Of a stretch of 64,000 bases of DNA, positions 1 to 9,803 are shown in pieces (the first letter of the stretch is position 1; the number at the start of each line of letters is the position of its first letter). Below the pieces are notes generated by a model. It was not told the origin of the DNA. It did not search any database and was given only the letters and a program-made list of their open reading frames with translations. The DNA comes from Callaeas wilsoni. Taxonomy: Eukaryota > Chordata > Aves > Passeriformes > Callaeidae. Location of the stretch: assembly GCA_013398955.1 (NCBI GenBank), contig VWPU01002078.1:1-64000 (forward strand), read 5' to 3'. A program made the translations under genes and the position numbers.

Positions 1-344
1 TATATATATAAAAATATATATTGAGTTCTGACAAACAGGTTGGAGATCCATTTTGAGATTTGTAATGCCCAGCAAAATACAAAAATACAAAGAAAGAAAT
101 GGTGCTACTTGGCAAGGGGCAGGAGAGGAGAGAGGGATAGTTTTTTTCCTTTGTTTCTTGACAGAAACTAAAAGAAATTTGCAAGAATTCTGTTAGATTC
201 TTTTTTATTGTTTACTTTTAAATATCCTAAAATATGAGGAAATGAATGGGTCAAAGAGAAGTATGTCTGTATTCTGTAACACTTGTATGACAGTCAAATA
301 TAAATTACTTCAGTTTAACAGAGAACATACTTTCTTTACTTTAG
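1..344 (+). other. PRKX: PRKX intron, 3' part (upstream end outside window)
   Basis: Non-coding sequence leading to the first visible PRKX exon. It opens with an AT dinucleotide run (1-24) and ends with a pyrimidine-rich stretch and TTTAG at 340-344, a normal 3' splice site. Nothing else recognisable is seen. Confidence 0.8.
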
Positions 345-402
345 AGACCTTATTAAGAAGCTGCTTGTGGTTGACAGAACAAGACGACTAGGAAATATGA
401 AG
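345..402 (+). CDS. PRKX: PRKX coding exon, end of kinase domain (third-last coding exon)
   Basis: This exon encodes 19 whole residues beginning DLIKKLLVVDRTRRLGNMK, preceded by one base that completes the previous codon. The peptide matches, as I remember the family, the C-lobe end (subdomain XI) of PRKX, a cAMP-dependent-type serine/threonine kinase of the AGC group. The RTRRLGN block contains the conserved arginine that packs against the APE region of the kinase fold. PKA catalytic subunits have the related DLTKRFGN at this place, whereas VVDRTRRLGNMK is characteristic of PRKX/PRKY. The exon is preceded by TTTAG and followed by AAG|GTCAGT. The start could be 347 if the second AG is used. 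Catalytic-loop exons lie upstream of the window. PRKX is known in mammals for roles in morphogenesis and myeloid maturation; its role in this species is inferred. Confidence 0.95.
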
Positions 403-2523
403 GTCAGTGTAAAATCTTTGGTGTGACACAGAACAAGGTTGAAAGAGTTCTGTAGGAAACAAAGACCAGCTCTTCATAGAGTTTCTGTTTTTATATAAGC
501 ATGATACAGATACATTTTCCCGTGCATTACTTTGATTATGCAATTCTAAATGCAAAGTTTAACCTGTGTATTTCTGTTTTTCTGAGGATCGTCCTTCTAT
601 TTGGATTAATGCTATCCTTCATGATGGTTTCCCTCTCTCCTCACCACCACCCCCACCACCACCCCGTTCATTAATGTGAAAACCTAGATTAGACCAGAAA
701 CACGGTATTAAGTCCTGTAGTACTGGGTGCCAGCTCATTTGGTTCTTTTTTTGTGGAGGTGTTAATTCCAGAAGGAGCACTAATCAAATTTGAAGTTTAA
801 AAATTATTTTTAGGAATATAAGGATTGTTGTAGTACAAGGATTGTCTTGGTGGGGCTGATTAAGCACAGTCAAATACTCTTCCACCAGGAAGATTGTTTA
901 CCCTAATCTGAGCAGATTTCTGAAGACAATAGATACTGACATCAGCTTGTATAATCTTTCATTTCTTTAGAGACATCTAAAATTTTTATTTCCCTGGGCA
1001 AGGGATGTTAGAGATTTTCTTTTTGGCCCAAAGCACATTGAATGGTAAACATAGGTGATGAAGGTAAAAGGTGCACAATCATCCAGGGTTTTCTTAACAT
1101 ATTGATATAAATGCTTTAACCAGCATGCTGTCCAATGTTTTCTTTTGGAGCCTTTTTATGGCACAAACTTAGACTGGTAAGAAAAAACAGGAAATAATGT
1201 TTTTCTTATCCTTCAGAATCCTTTGTAGTGTTTTTCAGGAGGATTTCTTAAGCTGAACTCATTTACCATTTAAACTCATTTACCAGTGAAAATTTCTATA
1301 TCTATATCTTTGGACAGTTTTGAAGGAAAACAAGAACAAAAGCAAATCTTGACTTATTCAAACATGGGCTCCGGTAAATATGTTCAGCTGGGTTTTGTGT
1401 TGTTTTGGTGATTTTTGTAGTCTGGGGTTGCTTAGGTTTGTTTTGGGGTTTTCCCTACAATAGACTAAAATGCTTAAATCAAAACCAGTTCTAATTAAAA
1501 GCAGATTTTAGGGTGAGAGCAGTAGGTCAGACTTGTGTCTGATCCTTTTCCATGGTCATAACTGGTTTAAAAAGATATAAATCCCACTGAACATTTTCTG
1601 GTGAAGCATTCAGTCAGATCTGCTTTTGGGGGAACTAGGTGATACAGTTCTCCTTGATGCCTCATTGGATATGAGCATGGATAGTCCCACTCCACATAAA
1701 TCTGAAAAAACCCAAATGTGTGATAATGCTTCATTTTGTGGAGCTGTATGTGGTATAATATTGATTGCTGTGCTGTGATCAGGCCTGAGACAGAGAACCA
1801 GCTAGTTTTCCCCAGTGCTTGATGCCTTGAGAACAAGTCAGTGCTTGAAACAAGCTTAATCATGAAAAAAAGAGACATTTTTGTTTCTTATGTACATAAT
1901 CAAACAGGCACCCCAGAGAGAATAATCATTACAAGGCAAATACACCTTTAACTGTATCTCTAAAATAAAAACAAATGTTTTAATATATTTACTTTCATAA
2001 AAGTAGAGAACCTCTTACTGTCAGCATTAAATGTCTGTAATGTTTGAAAAAACTATGTGCTTACCGGACATTATTTTTATTTAAAACACCATCAACCCTC
2101 TGTTTTGTTTGGGTTTTTTTTTTTAGTGCAAGAATCAGAAAGTGTATCTGAATAAAAGGCATTCTCTAAAATGTTGGAGAAAACAAAAGTAAATAGGAAT
2201 GTAGTGAATGAATTTACAAAAGTAAATAGGACTCTAGTTACTTTAAAGCCTGTTCTTGATCTCCATTGTGTCAGAAGAATGCTTAAAAAAGCCCAAACAA
2301 ACCCCAAATCAAAAATGTTTGAGTTTCATTGCTGGAACTCTGGAACTGCTAGGGAATTAATACTATGAATTTATCCTTTAGAATCTTTTAATGATCATCA
2401 CCTGAAAAAAAGAAAAAAGAACAGACTGTTAGTCTGCTTTGATATCACAGTTCTTGTAATGAAATACATGGTTTGGCATGCATGTAGCTTACAAAATAGT
2501 TATTTTGATTTCTTTCCTTGAAG
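403..2523 (+). other. PRKX: PRKX intron (phase 0)
   Basis: GT-AG intron of about 2.1 kb, from GTCAGT at 403 to CTTGAAG ending at 2523. It is AT-rich with no recognised transposon. A C-rich CCACCACC-type stretch lies at about 642-664. Open frames at 1567-1878 and 2092-2368 resemble nothing known and overlap on opposite strands, so I treat them as chance. Confidence 0.9.
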
Positions 2524-2601
2524 AATGGAGCAGATGATGTGAAGAGACATCGATGGTTCAGGTCTATAGACTGGGATGCTGTACCTCAAAGGAGACTAAA
2601 G
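2524..2601 (+). CDS. PRKX: PRKX coding exon, start of AGC C-terminal tail (second-last coding exon)
   Basis: Exactly 78 nt, both ends at codon boundaries, encoding 26 residues that begin NGADDVKRHRWF and end AVPQRRLK. This is the segment after the kinase C-lobe where PKA has NGVNDIKNHKWF. The HRWF and DW residues are hallmarks of the AGC extension that wraps back along the kinase. Human PRKX, from memory, reads NGANDVKHHRWF here, so this copy differs by a few conservative changes only. Splice sites are CTTGAAG|AATGGA and AAG|GTACAT. No frame break is visible, consistent with a functional gene. Confidence 0.95.
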
Positions 2602-5474
2602 GTACATTCTGCAAATACTGTATAGGACATCACAAGGAGAAATCATTGTTCATTTAAGCTGATCTGTTGAAGGTTTGTTGGCTGTTGCATCTGTGTGTTG
2701 TGTGTGTATAACCATGTCTATATGCACACTTAGTAATTAAATGCATATTTGCCTTTTTGCAATGCATAGTTAATTGTATGAATGTCTAATTGAATTTTTG
2801 TCTATATACGAATCGTCTAAAAAAAATCCCTGCTTTAGTTTGCTGAAGCTGATTAGTTAATACAAAATTTAGTTTCCAGTTTTAGGGTTTTGTAAGTGAT
2901 TACTTGTTGTAAGTGGTTTGTTATTTGGGGAGGTGGAGGGGATTGATAGTTTGTTGGTTTGTTTGTTTGTTTTTTTTTTTCTTTTATTCCTTGTCCTTAC
3001 ATGTATGGAAGTATTTTACTCTGGGCTTTAAATTTTTGTGCCAAGTTCAATTCAGGTAAATGTTTTAATAAAATGTAAAGTACATGGGAGTAGGAGGACT
3101 AGGGAAGGTGAAAGAGAAGGATTTATGAATGTAATTCTAACATACTTTTTAATAGCACTGAATTCTAATATTGTATAATGGCAGATGTTTGCAAAAGCTA
3201 TCAACACTGCAAAATGTTTTTTAAAGTTCTTTGGAAGTAAAACTGCATTCTTTCTCTCCTTCCTTAGAGTTCTAACTTGTACAATTCCTTACAGCAGTGA
3301 TTTTCTGTAACAGAGATTGGGGTGCCATATGCAGTCAATCAAGTACCAATTAAACATTTGGTTTTTTCCTTGCATTAGTTTCTTGCACTTAAATTCCAGG
3401 TAGATACCTTGAGTTCTTGCAAAAAAAAAAGAAAAAAAGATGGTATTAAAATGTTCTTGACGTATTGTTGTAAAGATCTAATACAATGCTGTAGGTGACT
3501 TTTCACTTTAAGAAAAATAAGTTTACAGTGTTTTAAATGTGTAGGTTTGTTTTATTTTTAATCATTAGTGCACCCAGTTGCTGTTTTATGTATATGCGTT
3601 GTAATGAAGTCACATTTTTCTAGATACTTGCTGTAAATTCTGTTTACTGAAATCTGCAAAGAACACAAACTGGATGATAACGTGTTATAAATATATAAAC
3701 TCTGACGTTTATGACAACCAAAGCAATAAAAACCAAATAATATTAAAAATTATTGTTAGATGTACAATCAAATGTCTCAGGTCCAAACATCCTTTGTGTG
3801 GCATTTTTATTTAAAAAATAAATCAAAAAAGAGTCACTGTAACATTCAGATTATTATGAATACAAATCTTGTTTCTTAATCTTTGTGATGGTTACATTAA
3901 GCTCTTGGAAGATGAGATGATGCTTAATGAAACTTAAGAGTAGGGATGTGAAGTGGATCAGAATTTTACTTGGTTATTTCTAGAGGCAGCTATATTCTTC
4001 AGAATTTGTTTTCACGATTTCATACTGATGAAGAGATCGAAAATACAAAATAATGCACACAATGCTCCATTTTCCTTGTAAAAAGCACAAATTTGTCCAT
4101 TGCATAAAGGATGCATCGATTCATGGTCCTAATAAGGTCTTAAATATCAACATCATGTAAACAGTAGTAATGGCTGGAAGAGAGAAAATCATATCATTAA
4201 TCATCTTTTCTCTCTTTTCTTTTGTTTTCTCTTTCTGTGTGTCACTTCACAAAACTGATTTTTCTGCGAAAATGCTTACAGGGAGGAGGGATACCAGGCA
4301 CTGCCCACAGTGGAGCACACAGTTCTCAGGGGCAGAGCAGATTCTGCACACTTTCCTCAGCATCTGGGCGGTATTACTGTGACTGCCAGACGCAAAATTA
4401 GGACTCTGCTTTTGGCTGGGGGTTAGAAGTACTATCTTACAAGGACCCGTCTTTCCCATTGAAAACCTACTGACAATGACATCATTTTGAGAAGCCCAAA
4501 AGATCACATAAGATCTCACGAGCTAGTGGAAGCCAGACTTTTGTCTTTTTAAGGATATGCAGAATAGCATTTTGCCATGCTTTATAGTTCTGTCTGTGGT
4601 ATAACTTTGAGCCAGTTCAGTGATCATCCACAAGGTTTTCTCATTCTAAAGTGTTCCGTTGGACACATAATAGTTAAGCTCTCAGTTGCTGAGAAGAGTA
4701 GAGAGATGAATGTTCCTTAAGAGAAGAAAAGGGATTTGCCCTTCATTAACACCTGCAATTAATGAAATGTTCCTGAAAGGATCTTTATCTCATAGTCCAT
4801 GGCCAGAAGGACAGAGTATTCTCAATGTTAGACTTAAGACAAGTTAAAACTACAGGTACTGTGAAGCTGATGAGCAATACTAGAAATTAAAAGGATCCTC
4901 TGTGAAAACAAATAGAAAACTGATACTTCTCTTGGCACCTTCAAGTTTCATAAAAAGAATCCATTTGAATTAAGCTGCTTTTATAGCCATCCTTGTGAAA
5001 TGAGTTATGGTGAAGCAATTTCTTTACCTGCTTGAATTTATTGCTAGGTTAGGGAAAACCACAGTAGGTAAACAGAAGTTAGTAATTTCAACCTCTTTAA
5101 AAGCAATCAATCTATTTGAAAGCAGTGAAGAGGAGGCTTTTTTCCTTCAATATGGTAGCAGTTTCCTGTGCTGCTATGGAGATCCTTAGCTGAAAAGAAG
5201 CTAGTGCTCAATAAAATAGATATCTGTATTAAGGGTATTAATTATCTAAGTGTCTTTTAACCATGTTTTTTAACTGTAAAATTGGCAAAGCATGGGAATG
5301 TGTATGTGTTGCTGCAAGCTTCTCTCTCATGCCATTCATTATTAGGGAAAAGGTAAACTGTAAATCTGTACTCCATTTGTCTAATAGATCTTCTACAGAA
5401 TTTCTGCTGTAGTATGATGGAGAGGAGCTCCTTGAGGAAACTGCTAACATTTTTGTTGTGCTTGTTCTGACTAG
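2602..5474 (+). other. PRKX: PRKX last coding intron (phase 0)
   Basis: GT-AG intron of about 2.9 kb, from GTACAT at 2602 to TTCTGACTAG ending at 5474. It contains a TTTG/poly-T simple repeat at about 2955-2992 and an A-rich run at 3421-3440. I see no other gene or transposon in it. The short open frames near 4170-4520 and 5007-5189 resemble no protein I know. Confidence 0.9.
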
Positions 5475-5600
5475 CCTCCCATAGTGCCCAAAGTATCCAA
5501 TGATGGAGATACTTCCAATTTTGAAGCTTATCCTGAAGATGACTGGAACAAGACACCTCCGGTACCTCCTAAAGATCTAGAAATTTTCAAGAACTTCTGA
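5475..5600 (+). CDS. PRKX: PRKX terminal coding exon with stop codon
   Basis: This exon encodes the last 41 residues, beginning PPIVPKVSNDGDTSNFEAYP and ending KDLEIFKNF, then TGA at 5598-5600. The GDTSNF-x-x-YPEDDW segment corresponds to the active-site tether of AGC kinases, which reaches the ATP pocket. The final F-x-x-F (FKNF) is the short hydrophobic motif that, in PKA (ending FTEF), docks into the groove of the small lobe. Human PRKX, from memory, also ends DLEIFKNF, which supports identity and the exact stop. The intervening linker (WNKTPPVPP here) is the least conserved part. The 3' splice site is TGACTAG|CCTCCC. With the two exons upstream this gives 86 C-terminal residues of a protein of about 358 residues in human. 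Confidence 0.96.
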   Translation, partial: PPIVPKVSNDGDTSNFEAYPEDDWNKTPPVPPKDLEIFKNF

Positions 5601-5623
5601 ATGTAACATCTGCACTGGACAAG
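5601..5623 (+). other. PRKX: PRKX 3' UTR, first segment
   Basis: Twenty-three bases between the TGA and a strong 5' splice site (AAG|GTATGT). If the downstream intron is not removed, the 3' UTR simply continues through it. Confidence 0.65.
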
Positions 5624-6047
5624 GTATGTCCACATCTCAAGAGTGCTCTTGAAAACATTGCAGATCTGTGAGTGAGAACCATATGCAGAAATTACTTTTT
5701 TCTGATTCATAATGGATTGACTTGACAAAGATCACTTATCTCACAGGATTTGGTTTTCCACAGTGATGAAGGGTTATTTGCATGCAGATGGTATTTAAGT
5801 GCTTCTGACCTTAAATCTTTTAAAGTAGTGTGTTAAAAAGAAATACCTAGATCTGTTTGACAGATAAGGAAATGTGGTAGTTGTTAATTCTAAGTTTTTA
5901 CTGTTAAGAATGCAGACTTGACAGGAATAAGATTATCAGATTAATTCTGTACCCTGGATATTCTCTCTTATAAATCTGATAGGTTGGTACTTGCTACTGA
6001 GTTCAAATACTCCACCTTGAGTTTTATGTTCTTTTTTTTTGTCTTAG
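5624..6047 (+). other. PRKX: Probable intron inside the PRKX 3' UTR
   Basis: A 424-bp segment begins GTATGT after AAG, close to the 5' splice consensus. It ends with a run of T followed by GTCTTAG at 6041-6047, a strong polypyrimidine tract and acceptor. The donor is 23 nt after the stop, inside the roughly 50-55 nt that does not normally trigger nonsense-mediated decay. Splicing is inferred from these signals alone. Confidence 0.6.
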
Positions 6048-6542
6048 AAACTGGAAGGAAATTGAAGTGCTAAGAGCAAATCTGAAGAGCGACGGAATTC
6101 AGATATAAATGAAGATTTTCTTTGTGGCTAAGAATTGTACTGCATTCAGATATGTGTATTAGTGTATAGTAAATGTCAAAAAAGATGGAGGCAGGCAGGA
6201 ATAATTTTTTGCTGTAAACATTTGACTTTAGTTTAGTAAATTGTAATAATGATAGTCTGCACTGAAGTAGACTAACTAAAATGATATTTTTAGGATTATT
6301 TTTTTTAACTTATGGTTGAATTAAGTTTCCTGCTATTCCCAGATCCTTTTTGCATAGTTAACTCATAGACTTAATTTTATAAGTTTATACTAAACTTGTG
6401 TAATTAAAAGCACAAAATTAGTATATATGTATATAATGAGTACAACTAAAGCACAGGAATTGTGCAAAGATGTAAATTTTTGTACTTTGCAGAGTCTATG
6501 ATTTTTATTTTTCAAATAATGTTTTTCAAGAAGTTCTTTAGG

Positions 6543-6548
6543 AATAAA
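6543..6548 (+). promoter_or_regulatory. Candidate proximal poly(A) signal AATAAA
   Basis: AATAAA in the 3' UTR; a second copy follows at 6612-6617. Together they could end a short PRKX transcript with roughly 0.6 kb of spliced 3' UTR. Usage is not shown by the sequence. Confidence 0.4.
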
Positions 6549-6611
6549 AGTCTTAAAAAGGATAAATGAGTTTTTCATCATCTTATATACATTTTATAAT
6601 TCTTTGTAAAG

Positions 6612-6617
6612 AATAAA
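6612..6617 (+). promoter_or_regulatory. Candidate proximal poly(A) signal AATAAA
   Basis: Second AATAAA, 69 nt after the one at 6543, in the AT-rich context TAAAGAATAAAAGTAAT. No strong GT-rich downstream element is obvious. Confidence 0.4.
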
Positions 6618-7969
6618 AGTAATTACGTTTTAAAAAGGATTTGTACCTAAAATTTCCAATGCCTCACACTTACAACCATAGTACTTGAAAGCAGAAAGAC
6701 AAGGGCATGTTTTATTGTTAAGATGCATCTTAATGGCTAATTTATGAAGTTCTGTTACAATTATGTCTCTTTGCAAACCAGAATTTTGAGTGATTATACA
6801 CTGTCTGAAATCAGATTCCTCACATGAAAACCCTCTGTAAACATGCAAGTCAGTCCATACTGATGAAAGGGTGTTCTGTGGAGTTGTCAGAACTGGCTCT
6901 GACAGGAATTGTTCCCTCTTAAGCTTGTCTTCTCCAAATGAAAAGCATGAGCCATAACAGACATTTTTCATTAGTGGAATAGTTTTTGTTGAATGCTGGG
7001 CACTTCCGAATATCAGAGAGAAGACTGAATATATAGTACAGCCTTATTTTTCTGCTCCTCCTTCTTTGAAAATGTCCAATCCCTGCTGCCAGCAATTTCA
7101 TATGTACAGAGTTCAAACCTTAGGTGCACAGAGTCTCTTTTTTCATCCTGTGCTAACATCTTTGTAGCAGCTTGAGCACACTATATTTTGGAAGTATTTG
7201 CAATATTGCTTCATTTTAAGTAGCACTGAATATCAGTATGTGCACGTGTATGTATCGATGTATATGAATGCACAGAAACATGAAGGTAGATTGTATACTA
7301 GTCAGAATCTCTTTTTTTAGGGTGGTTTTTTCATGTTACATATTGTAATACTTGTGTTAATATAAGGGAGTTGATACTGAAGTGCTTCAGTTCCAAAAAG
7401 CAATTACGTTCTTTAAGATGTCGTGTGTTTAGATAACTTCTAATGAAATTACCGTATTTAGACTGATTTTTTTTTTTTTTTCTCAGAGCACATCAGCTCT
7501 CTGGAGTTCTACTACTCATGGCTCTACGTAATAGTGTTTAATTAGATAATGCAGACAGTTTTTTCCCAAAAACTACTCTCCACATTTTTGATCTGAAATG
7601 CAATAAGAAATGTAGGCCAAAGATTTGTTTTTCTAGACTAAATCCTGAATGCCTACGAAGAAGGCATTCTGGTAATTGCTACTGAAATTATCATATTTAT
7701 GATTTTATGGCAGATCTGTTACTGGAGTCTCCTTGTGGAAAAGTGATCTCAATTTCTTTTGTTTAAACAGTACAGAAGTGCTATTGAGAACCTGTAACTT
7801 CTAGGTATTAGATTATTTCTTCGTAAAGCAAGTCTTACTTAAATAGATTGTATAACTCTTTGCAAAAACGCACAATGTGTAAAAAAGTTGGGATATTTCA
7901 AAATTATCATTCTGGGATATCACAAAGCTGTCTTGATGTTATGCAAGTTGATGGCCCCAGCTGCCACTC

Positions 7970-7975
7970 AATAAA
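7970..7975 (+). promoter_or_regulatory. Candidate internal poly(A) signal AATAAA
   Basis: AATAAA followed by TATTGTGTAGG, a modest GT-rich downstream context. A mid-length 3' UTR isoform is possible. Another AATAAA occurs at 8490-8495. Confidence 0.3.
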
Positions 7976-9780
7976 TATTGTGTAGGAATGTATAATGAAA
8001 TACAGGACAATCCATAGGAAATTACAGTTTTAACCTAGTGTAAGTACCTTATTCTCTTGGAAAAATGAATCTGGCCCACTATAGTTATTCTAAATCACTT
8101 GGAAAAACTGAAACACGTAAAACACAGCTTACTTTGTGTAAGAGGGAGCAAACAGTTTGGGAGTATCTTTAATGTGCAAGCTTATGGTATTTTATGGTCT
8201 TTGAATACTACAACATCAGTTTCTTACTTAAAAATGTGCATACTGCAACAAGAAAGTGTGCTACATGTAGGATTTTTTCTTCAAATTTCAAAGCTGATCT
8301 GTGTTTAAGTCTTCAGATCTGAGGAAATGAAGTTGAATTTGAATAATTCGCCACAGTGGTGGTTAGAATTTTGAACGCTTGAACAACAGGAGATAGTGGA
8401 TTTTCTTCTTGTGAATCTGATCCATTGCTGGCAGTGGATGCACTGACACTCATTATGATGGAGACTAAGGAAGTGAATACAATGTTACTAATAAAGATAA
8501 TCCATTGACTTTACATTGGTTCCGAGCCATGTGTACATACACCTAACTACTGACCTCGTCAGCATGCTTTCTAGTACAGAACTGCTTTCATTTTTTTTTA
8601 GTTAAAATACCAAACTGAAAAATACAACCAAAACATTTTTGAAGCATTATTTTAAGTGATTAGTTATTTTCTCTACAGTCCTGGACTTAATGAGGTGTTA
8701 TTACCTGGCTGTTTTATTTATTTGCACAAGTGAGTCTGCTTTATTTTAAGTCTTTCCTGGGATTTCATGGCTCACTAATGTAGTTCTGTCTGAGTGCTCA
8801 TGCAGGTAAACACTGCACTAAGAATTCTGGATTTATGGATTTTTTTAAGAAGACTAGAACATTTTTTTAGTTTGTATTCAAGTAGATTGTTCTCTGAAGT
8901 TCATTTTATTTTGATTCTTTCAGTTAATGTGTACTTTTGCGTATAGACCGTTGCATAAGGACTGTTGTCTTGGAAGAGAGCCCATAGCCTTTGGTATTCT
9001 ACATCAGTGAACAAGAATGTTAAACATTGAAAAAACAACCTTTATTTTTGAGTTTTATATATATATATTTTTAATTGCCCAATCTGAGGTTTTAAGTGAT
9101 AAACATGAATTGTAAACTCAATTGCCTTGTAACCAAATGATATAAATGCTTCATGATTTCAAAGAAGAACATGCTGTAGATTTTCCTGTAAATTAGCTTG
9201 ATCAATGAATATTTGTGCTACTGAGCTTTAACTAATGTGATCTTCCACTGTAGAAAGTCATTGTTACGGATCAAATATAGGTACTAAACTATGTTTAAAT
9301 GGATAAACAGGGATTTTACAGTTTTGAAAGCAATGATGATACGGCTGTTGCTCAGCCCATCTGCTTGCCATTCAGAAGAGTTGTGATGCAGTGCTTCCTA
9401 TGCTATAGAATTATTTTTCAGCTTTCAATGACTGTAGCATGATTCCTTTTTGTACTGTACTGTGTACAGACTTCCCATGTTTTGCACTTTTCTATGGCAA
9501 ACCTTGACTGCTTTATAAATACTCTGTTGTGTAGTAAATAGTGATAGTGGTAGCAGGCATTTGTGTGCTGCATAATCAGTCTGGACTGCTCAGCTTGTGA
9601 GGTTCACTTGGGCTAATGTGTGTTGCTGGTTGCTTGTTGTAGCTCACGTGTAAGTACTGTTCAAAGTTACAAAGTCAGCCCTCATTGCACAATGAAAATC
9701 ACTGTGATCTGTACATAAACCCTAGTAAAACTTTATTGCTGTTTAATTTAATGTAATATCTGGCAAATCTGGATTCATTT

Positions 9781-9786
9781 AATAAA
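9781..9786 (+). promoter_or_regulatory. PRKX: Main (distal) poly(A) signal of PRKX
   Basis: AATAAA is preceded by TGTA at 9752-9755, a CFIm-type upstream element at the usual distance. It is followed about 40-60 nt later by GT-rich sequence (TTATGTTGGGAGG, TTTGGGTT). Cleavage is expected near 9800-9806. This is the best candidate for the end of the gene. Confidence 0.7.
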
Positions 9787-9803
9787 CCTTTATATCTTTT
9801 CAA

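Larger units (their letters stand above)
6048..9803 (+). other. PRKX: PRKX 3' UTR, main segment
   Basis: About 3.75 kb of AT-rich non-coding sequence without recognised transposons or long open frames, ending about 17 nt after the AATAAA at 9781. Human PRKX also has a multi-kilobase 3' UTR (recalled, not checked), so the length is as expected. Pumilio-type UGUANAUA motifs are visible at 6428-6435 (TGTATATA) and 9710-9717 (TGTACATA). Poly(A) signals occur at several points, so shorter isoforms are possible. The exact cleavage point is inferred to within about 10 nt. A run of T lies at 7467-7483 and an AT repeat at about 9056-9069. Confidence 0.75.

Noticed and set aside
1567..2368. Open frames within the PRKX intron
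   Set aside because: Short, overlapping on opposite strands, and without recognisable motifs; the intron is well defined by its splice sites.
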